Positions 10,470-19,580 of a stretch of 64,000 nucleotides of DNA are shown piece after piece (the first letter of the stretch is position 1; every line of letters begins with the position of its first letter). Below the pieces are notes generated by a model that saw only the letters and a list, made by a program, of their open reading frames with translations, was not told the origin of the DNA and did not search any database. The position numbers and the translations under genes were made by a program. Where the stretch lies: positions 19,438,154 to 19,502,153 of the forward strand of contig NC_057788.1 of the NCBI RefSeq assembly GCF_014905175.1, written 5' to 3'. This DNA comes from Aphidius gifuensis. Its lineage: Eukaryota; Arthropoda; Insecta; Hymenoptera; Braconidae.

Positions 10470-11345
10470 GTAAATATGATCCCATCTAATTAGACTAAGT
10501 TTGATGAAATTAGAAGAATCTGTTATACTCATTCTATTGGAGTTTTTTTGGAGAATATTGGAATGAAGTTAATTTTCTTTGGGAGTTAATAGTTTAATTA
10601 ATATTAATTAATTAAGATTTAGGGGTGCAGGCAGCCTGAATTTTTTTATTTTTCAACTTATTTAGGTTTTTTTTTTGCAATCGATAGATTATTCTTTGGA
10701 GAATCATAATATGCAAAAAAATCCCATCGGGAGTTTTTTAATTTATTATTAAAAAATATTATAACTTTTAAATTGTTGCTGATTAATCATTTTGGTCCAT
10801 TGCGCATCCCTACTCCAAATTTTCCCCCCATGCACTCTAATCTCTATCATACTCCTGGTTTTTAAAGGTTTAATGAGAAAACAATAAATTTATGTTCAAG
10901 AACTTTTTTATCATAAATAAACATTTCGGAGTAACTTGGAATAATCATAAAAATAATGCTGTCACTTTGTCAATGTATGGGATTTGTGGGTAGAGATGCG
11001 CAATGGACCAAAATGATTAATCAGCTCATAGCAATAATTTAAAAGTTATAATATTTTTTAATAATAAATTGAAGAACTATCAATGGAATTTTTTTGCATA
11101 TGATGATTCTCCAAAAAATTATCCATCGATTGCAAAAAAAAAAACTTAAATAAAATGAAAAATAAAAAAGTTCAGGCTGCCTGCACCCCTAAATCTTAAT
11201 TAATTAATATTAATTAAACCATTTACTCCCAAAGAAAATTTACTTCACTCTAATATTCTCCAAAAAAAACTCCAATAGAATAAGTATAACAGCTTATTCT
11301 AATTCCATCAAACTTAGGCTAATTAAATGGGATCTGTAAATATTT
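10470..11345. repeat. Large inverted repeat (about 345-bp arms)
   Basis: Sequence from about 10470 to 10814 is the imperfect reverse complement of about 10990-11345. Landmarks in both arms are GATCCCATCTAATTAGACTA, AGGGGTGCAGGCAGCCTGAA and GGTCCATTGCGCATC. The loop is about 175 bp. The structure resembles a foldback or long-TIR MITE. No frame or certain target duplication is visible. It lies within the 3.6 kb absent from the copy-1 duplication. Confidence 0.8.
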
Positions 11346-12668
11346 ATTACTATCTCATTCATGTTTTTCGACAAATTATAACCTATCTTAATTTTTTATC
11401 AACTGATGGCAATGTGTTTGATTTAATAATATTTTCAATTAAGTTTTGACCATTTTAATGTTGTATATGCTGTTGTTGATGTATTAATATAGTTGGAACA
11501 ACATGTTAACACCGAATACAACAACACAATAACAATGGCACTTGACATTGATTTAATTGTTACATCTGGTTAATGTGTTAATAATATGCTCCAATGGCAC
11601 TTTTATTGAAAATATTTCATAAATAAATTAAATATTTTTGACATTATTGCCTCTGTGACAATGAGGCAAGATATTTGTCTATTATTTTCTTTACAGTTTA
11701 CTCAATAGTATTTACGTATAACCATTGAATTGCATATTAAATTAACTTAGCCACTATTTTAAATATATCGATTTATTGAATGTATCGAACGTATAACGTG
11801 TATGTGTATGTGAGCGAATGAAAATAAATGTGTCGACAGCGTCAGCCAATGAAATGACGAATGCAGGTGTGACACGTGAAGTTAGCTATTAGTACCTTGT
11901 TCTTTTTTATATAGGATAATGGATGTCAAAGTGGACAACTTTAACACATAAGAATAGAAACAGATCACATAATTATGCTTGTTGTTTAAAAAATTTCTAG
12001 TAAATATTGCTAGATTAATTATCAGTTTGTTTTTCTTTACAATACGGATTATTCGAGCCGTTATAGATCCATTATTATCCACTACTGAAGCGCTGCCTGT
12101 TGCGTACTCTGGTGCGTAAGAGGCTATTATTTATAATAATTAATAACTCGGTTGGTTATTAAGTTAAAAAATCGAATAAACGCTATAAACCTTCTCTGTA
12201 ATTATGTCCGTTGATGATTCAGTTTATGTACCATGATTTTTAAAATAAAAAACAAACAGCCAAAATTGATATTATTTTAGTAGAAAACTTTGAGCTTTCT
12301 CAAGGTCCTTACAGTTTCTAGCTCTGCTTGAAGAACTTCTTTTTTTTTCCCTCTTTTTTTCTTTCTATTTTTTAAGTGATGCCGCGAGACTAGACGAGAC
12401 AAGATTCAGCTCTCTCTCGTCAGCTATCTCTCGTCTCGTCTCGACTTCTCTCGGTTAACAATTTATTTTTTAGTAGTTTTATTTACAATGAAGATAGTAG
12501 ATTCATTACTTTGATTTTATAATTTTATAATAAATGATATTTAATAATTTTATAATAAATGTTTTGTTTTATTTTTTAATACGAATTATTTATGCTTATT
12601 GATTATTTGGTAATTTTTCTGCGAAAACCGAATATAATATGGAGAATCAATATATATAATATATTATA

Positions 12669-13718
12669 CTGAGAAAAAAAAACCACAAAAATTGTTGTGA
12701 GAGCACAACAAACTAGAGGCGAAATCCTATCCTGTCGCTTTTTGTTGTGCTGCAACAAAAATTGTTCTATCGTTAAACAAAATTTGTTGTGCTACAACAA
12801 ATTTTATTGTATCGTTGAACAAATTTTATTTAGCTGCACAACAATTTTTACCATCCAATAATATTTGTTGTGTTGCTTAATAATATTTGTTCGGCTGCTC
12901 AATAAATATTGTCCAGTTTCAAGGCAAATATTACAGTGCTGCACAACAATTTGATTTTCGGGTGTTATCGGTAAGACTCGGTCTTGTTCGTGTGCCTCGG
13001 TATATCTACATGGCATTGTGTGGAATTTTCTAAGTCAGTCTAAGTTGAGATCAGCTTTGGTGTGACTGACGTTTTAAAAATAAATTAATTAATCCCAAGA
13101 TGTCAAGTTTTAATAACATTTTAATCATTGAATTATAAACTAAAATATTTGTGAGCAACTACATAAATAACCAAACTTGATATTTAACAAATCACATCAA
13201 CAATAAAGTATGAAATTATATGAAAATGACAAACATAACCTGCATCTGTCATTTTAATGCAGAGATTTTTTATTTTAATCTTAAAAAATTATGAATATGA
13301 AAAATAAATCAAAGCATTAATTTGAATTAATTTGTTCCTTAATTGTTTTCCTTCTTCTTTTTAATTATCATAATGAAAATTTATTTCGTAATTTTGAAAA
13401 AAAAAAAATTTAATATGGTTTTAGAATTTTTGTTATGTGGAATAATAAAAATTATTAAACTAAATACAAAAATTGTTGTATGTTCAACAGTTTTTGTCTG
13501 GAGCATAACAAATTTTGTTGTATGTCTATTAATTTTTGTTTGGAGCATGACAAATTTTGTTAAACAGCACTGTAATTATTACTCTGCCAGATGAACAAAA
13601 ACTGTACTACCGGCAGAACTAATATTATAGAGTTTCAACTTCGCCTCTACTTTGTTGTGCGGCACGACAATTTTTGTCCTGTTTTCTCAACAATATTTGT
13701 CGTTTTTTTTTCTCCGTG
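12669..13718. mobile_element. TIR element C nested in element B
   Basis: The left end is CTGAGAAAAAAAAACCAC and the right end (read inverted) is CACGGAGAAAAAAAAACGAC, flanked by TA. The interior is a degenerate array of words such as TTGTTGTGCTGCAACAAA in both orientations. Element B continues on both sides as in its intact copy. No gene is present; open frames inside are by-products of the repeats. Confidence 0.75.
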
Positions 13719-14246
13719 TATGTATACTGTACTACATAAAAACAAGAAGTAATATAAATAAAATTATAATCGACATTGATGAAAAAATTCAAAAATTTAT
13801 TATATTACCCTGGTAGAAATAATCTCTCCGGATTTTCTCCGGATTTTTCCGGATCTCTCCAGATCTCTCCCAACTTTCTCCGGATTTCTCCAGATCGTCT
13901 CCAGATTTCTACGCACGGAAAAAAATATCCTGCGATTTTTACACAGAAAATAATGTAAAATTTGGGACCGTATTGAAATATTGTAAGAATTCATTTTTTT
14001 TTTTGGTAATCGAGTGTTTCACGTATTTTTGTGTATAGTTTACATCCTTCTTGTAGAAGTGTTGTATATAAAGTTAAACTATAGAAATTACCTTTATTTT
14101 GTAGAAATGGTGTTTTACCGACGAATCATGTAAAATTTATATTTTTTTTTGTTTTTGAATAATATATAACGATTTTAAATTGACAAAAAAAAAAAAAAAA
14201 AATTCCAAATTTTCAAAAAAAAAAAGTTTCATTTTTGTTTTTGCTT

Positions 14247-14332
14247 GTCCCGACCGGGATTTGAACCTACATCTACCTAAAACCTATATAAACCTATAAT
14301 CCTAAAGTGCGTTATCCCCTAAGCCATCGCGC
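14247..14332 (-). other. tRNA-like sequence inside element E
   Basis: On the minus strand GCGCGATGGCTTAGGGGATA (box-A-like) is followed about 50 bases later by AGGTTCAAATCCCGGTCGGG (box-B and T-arm-like). The middle holds GTTTATATAGGTTTTAGGTAG-type repeats in place of a clean anticodon arm. A working tRNA is unlikely. Confidence 0.5.
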
Positions 14333-14774
14333 ATAAACTTAAAAGTCGGAAAATTTTCGTCGATATCAAGAATGACATTCGACAAATAAAAAATAATACA
14401 TTTTTAATTGATAAATTGAATTAATAAAGAAATAAACATATAAAAAAAAATTAAAACATTAATGAAGTATAAAAATTAAAAACAAATAAATAAACTAGAA
14501 TTATTGTGTCAAATAACTGTGATATAAATATAGACTACGAATCAATTTATTTGGACACTGGCTATTGGCAAATATTGGCTGAACAAAGGATGTGGCCGAA
14601 TGAATTAATTCGTAGTCCAGTCTAATTTAACAGCCATTTGATACAATAATTTTATTTTAATATAGGAATAGGGCTGTAATATTAATCTAGACAACGAATT
14701 GATTAATTTGGATGTATCCTTTCCTTAGCGGTATTTGCCAATAAGCAGTACATGTAAATTTATTTTTTAAGAAT

Positions 14775-15115
14775 ACAAATGTCCAAGGAAAAGCAGTAGC
14801 TAAGGAATTAAGGTTGCCAAAGAATTATATTTCAAGCAACATTATTTTCTTCAAACATAATTTTTTGGCAACCTCAATTCCTTAGCTACATCTTTTCCTT
14901 AGCTACTGCTTTTCCTTGGACCTTTTTAATTTTTTTTATAAATGAAATACATGTAAATTTATTTTTTAAAAATACAAATGTCCAAGAAAAAGCAGTAGCT
15001 AAGGAAAAGATGAAGCTATGGAATTAAGGTTGCCAAAGAATTATGTTTCAAGGAAATAATGTTGCTTAAAATATAATTCTTTGGCAACCTTAATTCCTTA
15101 GCTACATCTTTTCCT
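14775..15115. repeat. Paired hairpins in element E
   Basis: TCCAAGGAAAAGCAGTAGCT then GGTTGCCAAAGAATTAT appears forward at 14780-14830 and inverted at 14860-14925. Both repeat forward at 14980-15050 and, in part, inverted at 15080-15115. The result is two near-palindromes of about 140 bp in tandem, each able to fold as a long hairpin. Confidence 0.7.
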
Positions 15116-16383
15116 TATTATTGTGTCATATGGCTGTAAAAGTAATTCAAACTACGTATTAATTTATTTGGCAAAGAAACATTTCGACAAAAAAGCAAGA
15201 ATGGGAGCAATGTGTACGTCACAACATTTCTACGGAAAAAGTGTAAATTATACGTTCCAACGACGTAAATCAAAAAGTTCACTGAATAAATGTTTTCTTT
15301 TCATGTTTTTTCGGTAAATTTTACAATAAATAAGATGAATTCTATTTAATTATTCTGGTGTTTCATTTTCTCGGAATAATCGGTATTTCTCTTAAAAAAA
15401 TGTAAAATTAACAATAAAATATTACAATATTTATTTTTCTTTCAATGCAAACTTTACATTTTTTTATATGAAATAAGTTTTCATTTAAAAATAATAAATC
15501 TTACAATATAGTCAATGAAAATTTTATGGGATTCATCAGATAACGTAGAATCATTTTTTATTTATGGAAAAATTACACAAAATTATGGTGTATTTCGCAG
15601 ATTTTCCAAATTTTACAATAATCTGTGTAAAAATCGCAGGATATTTTTCTCAGTGCGTAATTGAGACTTCCGGAAATATTTACGGAGTAATCTCTAGACT
15701 ATTTTCATTATATCTCCGGATTTTTTCCGGAATTTTCGTTTAAAAAAACAAACAAAAAAAAAATGGAAATATCAATAAAAAAACTAGAAATAAGAGTTTA
15801 CATACGAAAAATAAAAAAGGAATTTTTTCCAAAAAAATCTGGAGAAAATCCAATAAAACCTGGAGGAAATCCGAAAAAACTCCGGAATAATATCTCCGGA
15901 AGTCTCAATTGCGTAGAAAATCCGGAAAAATTCCGAGAAAATCCTGAGAAATCCGGAGAGATTATTTCTACCAGGGTAGATTGAACAAAATTATGAAAGT
16001 GTATAAAGTATAAAAACATGTAATTTACAACGGGTTAGAAATGTATAATAAGTAAATTGAAAATATATAAAAATTTAAAAAAATAAAAACACGAACTAAA
16101 TTATTTAACTCTCGACTTTTTTCTCGCATATCGACATCAGTCTCGTCTCAAATTTTATCGTCTCTCGTCACCCCTGTCTCGTCTCGTCTCGAAATCTCTC
16201 TTCTATCGCATCACTAATTTTTTCTTGTTCTATTATTTCGGCTGGTACCAAGTTCGCTCCATAGCCGGATTAAGGCTAAAAAAAAATCAGAGTTCACTCC
16301 GAACGCTCTCTTTCTAATATTCCCCTACTTTTGTTTTGAATACCCCCTCCCTTTATATATATCTCGTCAGATTAAAGCTAAGT

Positions 16384-16665
16384 AAAAAATCTAGCGGCCA
16401 AGTCAAAAAATTTCGCTAGTAAAATAATGCAGATATTGATTTTATGGCTATAATTATGGCTAAGTAAAAAATTTTTCTGGTAAAATAATGCACATATTGA
16501 TTATTTGGATACAATTACATCTGAGTCAAAAATCTAGCTAAGTAAAGTAATGTAGATATTGATTATTTGGCTACAATTACAGCTAAGGAAAAAATTTTGC
16601 TGGTAAAATAATGTAGATATTGATTGTTTCGCTATAATTACAGCTAAGTAAAAAATCTAGCGGCT
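16384..16665 (+). repeat. 61-bp tandem repeat, about four units
   Basis: Units begin GCTAAGTAAAAAATTTTGCT and end GGCTACAATTACA, with GTAAAATAATGTAGATATTG in the middle. The period is about 61 bp; the first unit is longer and more diverged. No protein-coding sense is seen. This is an ordinary minisatellite. Confidence 0.75.
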
Positions 16666-16804
16666 ATAAGTAATAAATTTATGAGCTCGATATTGACAGC
16701 TTTGTTTCATGATAGCCCGACTTTCTATTTGATTTTCGTACGTTGATAAGCTACCTAATACCTATTTATCTGACGTAACAATTGATGGTACTTTTTCTTT
16801 GACA

Positions 16805-17160
16805 GCTTTTTTTCTAGTATTTGATTCAGTCTTATTTTTTGATTATCTTCTAGCCATCAAAGAGCATTTTTAATGGAGAAGGAATACCATCTGAAATTAT
16901 TCTTGTATCTGTTATATACTTGAATCGTCCTCAATAGTTTGCTGTGAATTTTCTTCTTCAACCATTATAGACTTGAGCTTTTTTCTTCTACTTTATTTTC
17001 ATCCAATGGTATCAAAGTACTATCATCACTGATGATTTATGAGCGTTATTTCAAAGAAAGACAATCCCTAGTTGAACTTGCTCATCTCTAGTTGAACTTG
17101 CTGGACCAACTTCATCTACTGCTATCATTACAACTTCATTCATATTGACCTGTGCATATA
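16805..17160 (-). pseudogene. Possible decayed coding remnant
   Basis: Read on the minus strand, short stretches look coding-like: MNEVVMIAVDEVGPASSTRD from about 17145, and later EEENSQQTIEDDSS. They are separated by stops and frame shifts. An internal 17-base duplication (CTAGTTGAACTTGCTxxxC) is visible near 17070-17100. I do not recognise a family. It may be a dead gene or a transposon-derived frame, and it could also be chance. Confidence 0.25.
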
Positions 17161-17836
17161 GTAAACATATATTTTATTAGTATAAAAACAATTTAAAGTG
17201 AGGACAGAAACTTCGGACCTAAAAATGGACGAAAAATTATGCTCTGGATTATGTCCCAGTTGATTATGATATTGAATGATAAAAAAAAGTATTTTTTTTT
17301 TAATTGGAAATTTCGTCAATTATATTTAATTAATTTAGAAAAAAAAATTAAACTTATTGCTTACTTACATGATGAATGATGTCTTATTCCAACTTGACCA
17401 TCACCTAGCACCACCATTAAGCAAGTTACTACCAGACCCGAAAAATGTAGTACCTGACTTTTGTATTAAGTTTTGACGTATTAAAAATTACAAAAAAAAT
17501 ACGAAATACATATATTTACCAGTTATCTGGTGGAATATTTCTCCGCTGTTTATTTAAATAGTAATTCAAATTTCCAATAGCAGCTTTTATTCCATTTTCT
17601 ATTTATTCATTCGAAAAGTTATATTTTCATTTATATTTTAGGTAAAAATATAGGGATCTGACCTATGGGCGGGGTTAGGTCGCTGGACGCACACACATTT
17701 ATTGTGTAAAAGCTTATCTGTCAGGCAATATGGCGCATTCCAGATCGTTTCACTATAGTATGCTACCGTCAACAAACTATAGTTGATCACTGTACGCCAC
17801 CAGATGCCATGGTGAATAAATGGATGTGATTCTGTG

Positions 17837-18093
17837 CCTGGCGGAAATTATTTCTCAATTTTCTTCGATTTTGTCCGATTTGAAAAAATTGGAGAAATTT
17901 GAAAGTAATCAGAGAAAGCTGGAAATAATGCGAATAAAAATTGGAGAAAATCGCAGAAAAAAGGAGAAAAGCGAAAAAAGTCGGAGATAATCGGACTAAA
18001 TGATTGTTCGCTTCACTCCGATTTTCCTTCGAAATTCTACTTTGACAATATGCGGAGAAAATCGGAAAAATATCGGAAAAATATTTTTGCCAG
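17837..18093. mobile_element. Small TIR element with TCGGAGAAA word array
   Basis: The left end is CCTGGCGGAAATTATTTCTC and the right end is AAATATTTTTGCCAG. The interior is a degenerate array of ATCGGAGAAAAT and its inverse. It is 257 bp and has no gene. The terminus resembles that of element D (CCCTGGTAGAAATAATCTC). Confidence 0.6.
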
Positions 18094-18335
18094 AGATATT
18101 CGATAATAATAATCTTGATTTCTTATTTGTCAAAAAAGCTTTCATTTTCAATATTTTTTTTTTTTTTTGCTTCGAAACACATTTTTTTTATCATTATCAA
18201 CGAGTACTCAAATAATTTATCTAGTTATAAATATACCCGACGATAATTTTTTGTTTTTTTTTTGTTAAAAGTTGCTGCTTAAAAATCTACTTATCACCTT
18301 AGATCATCTGCTTAGAGGATCTAAGATGTACATCT

Positions 18336-18572
18336 CAGGTAGGATTTTTTTTTCTCCGGCATTACTCCGTTTTTGGCCCATTTCAGGAGAAATTACTCCG
18401 GCATGAAATCAATGCTGGATTTTTGTCTCCTTCATTGATTTTCTGCCGAAATAATTTTGCCGGTACTAATTTCATGCCAACGAAATTATTCCGGCATCAA
18501 TCTCATGTCGGAGTAATTCCTCCGCTAATGGACCAAAAACGGAGTAATGCCGGAGTAATATTTCCAAGAGGG
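18336..18572. mobile_element. Small palindromic element with GGAGTAAT word array
   Basis: The segment opens CAGGTAGGATTTTTTTTTCT then CCGGCATTACTCCG. It closes with the inverse words and CCAAGAGGG. Read inverted, the right end is CCCTCTTGGAAATATTACTC, again like the element D terminus. The interior repeats CATGCCGGAGTAAT and GAAATTATTCCGG-type words in both orientations. It is 237 bp and non-coding. Confidence 0.65.
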
Positions 18573-19580
18573 TTATGTTAAAGGTTTGGACAATACAACA
18601 GTTCAACAACATTTATTATTGTATACTTTTTATATTTTTGTATTTTCAGTTTTTTTAAGTAGTTTTTACAGAAGGTTAAGTAGTTTTTGTAGTAGTTTTA
18701 ACAATAGGTTTAGTAGAAGAAAAAAAAAAGTCACATAAGTCCTTTGGCCAAGTAAGGCTACATACCACGAGGAAATTAACATTGTCTTAAAATGGAAAGT
18801 TTATTTGGTTTCGTATATCTAATAAAGATTGTATAGATGAGCTCAAGATTCAACGAAATGATGAAGCTTATGTCATTTTCGAAAGAAGAAGATCTCGAAC
18901 AAAATGATCTGATGAACTTATTGATGATTCAGCTAACTGGTGTAACAATAAAAAAATATAAATATGAATAAATAAAGAAAGAAGAGTCTACATAAGAAAC
19001 ATAAATAGGGAGTGTTTTTTTTTTTCAATCCGGATAGATTTTTCCCACGAAGGAACTTGTAATTTTTTTCGTTTTGTGAATTAATTTTCTTTTAAATTAA
19101 AAAAAAGCCAATTTAATTTGCATTCAAAATTTTTTCTAAACTAAATTTTTAACAGAATAAAATTCGACATACTAAATAAATAAAATTAATATATAATTTG
19201 AAAAATAATATTTGAAGTATTTGAAAAAATAGATTAATACTAATGTACCGAATGAAATTGGTTGAAAATAAAATAAAAAGTTTAATAATAAAGAAAAAAA
19301 ACAAAAAAAAATTGTAAAACTAGGCAAAATCTAATACGCATGCCTGTAATGTTCGACTTTTTGATGTACACTCTCATAACTCTGCATCACTAGGGCTAAG
19401 TCTATTTTTTTTTAAATATGTATATTAAATGATCAGGACAATTTTATATTGTATTTAAACAATAATAACATTGTCCGTATGTGCTCATCATAATATATGA
19501 AAGAGTGTTTTTGACTGAAACACACCGGCGAATGTTACCAATTCAGTTGAAGGAGCTTGCGCTATAAAATCCATCAACGC
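18573..19580. other. AT-rich intergenic sequence
   Basis: No gene is supportable. A stretch at 18805-18960 has a weak coding look (AAATGGAAAGTTTATTTGG onward) but is interrupted by stops within 60 bases. Nothing else is recognised. Confidence 0.4.

Larger units (their letters stand above)
6290..12149 (+). repeat. Segmental duplication, copy 2 (interrupted)
   Basis: Homology to 2727-4966 covers 6290-8267. It stops at the T-run after ATGCTAG and resumes at about 11906 (GATAATGGATGTCAAAGTGG) to about 12149. The 3.6 kb between (8267-11905) contains a TIR element with a nested TTAA MITE and a large inverted repeat. Either this DNA was inserted into copy 2 or copy 1 lost it. The poly-T junction leaves both open. 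Confidence 0.85.
13912..15657. mobile_element. TIR element E nested in element D
   Basis: The left end is CGCACGGAAAAAAATATCC followed by TGCGATTTTTACACAGA. The right end is the inverse, with CGCACTGAGAAAAATATCC. TA flanks both sides (13910-13911, 15658-15659). The element is 1746 bp and contains a minus-strand tRNA-like sequence (14247-14332) and two back-to-back hairpins (14560-15120) built from TCCAAGGAAAAGCAGTAGCT and AAGGTTGCCAAAGAATTAT. This is the innermost level of a three-level nest (B contains D contains E). Confidence 0.8.
13808..15976. mobile_element. TIR element D nested in element B (CCCTGGTAG family)
   Basis: The terminal inverted repeat is CCCTGGTAGAAATAATCTC, with its exact inverse ending at 15976. 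TA target duplications lie at 13806-13807 and 15977-15978. Inside both ends are degenerate arrays of TCTCCGGAT/ATCCGGAGA. A further element (E, 13912-15657) is inserted after the first 104 bp. There is no coding capacity. The terminus resembles those of several other elements in this window. Confidence 0.82.
12374..16216. mobile_element. hAT-like element B, copy 1, host of a transposon nest
   Basis: The outer ends read AAGTGATGCCGCGAGA on the left and ATCGCATCACTA on the right, with arrays of CTCGTCTCGTCTCG inside both ends. The intact, uninterrupted copy is 44838-45423 (586 bp, reverse orientation). Comparison shows that this copy is split by two foreign inserts, 12669-13718 and 13808-15976, and the host sequence continues correctly across each. 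The flanking 8 bases are nearly repeated (ATTTTTTA versus ATTTTTTC). An 8-bp duplication with TAGTGATG-type ends suggests a non-autonomous hAT. There is no coding capacity. Confidence 0.8.

Noticed and set aside
12669..13718. Possible CRISPR-like or regularly spaced repeat (TTGTTGTG words)
   Set aside because: The words are degenerate, irregularly spaced and in both orientations inside a TIR element. CRISPR arrays are also not expected in nuclear eukaryotic DNA.
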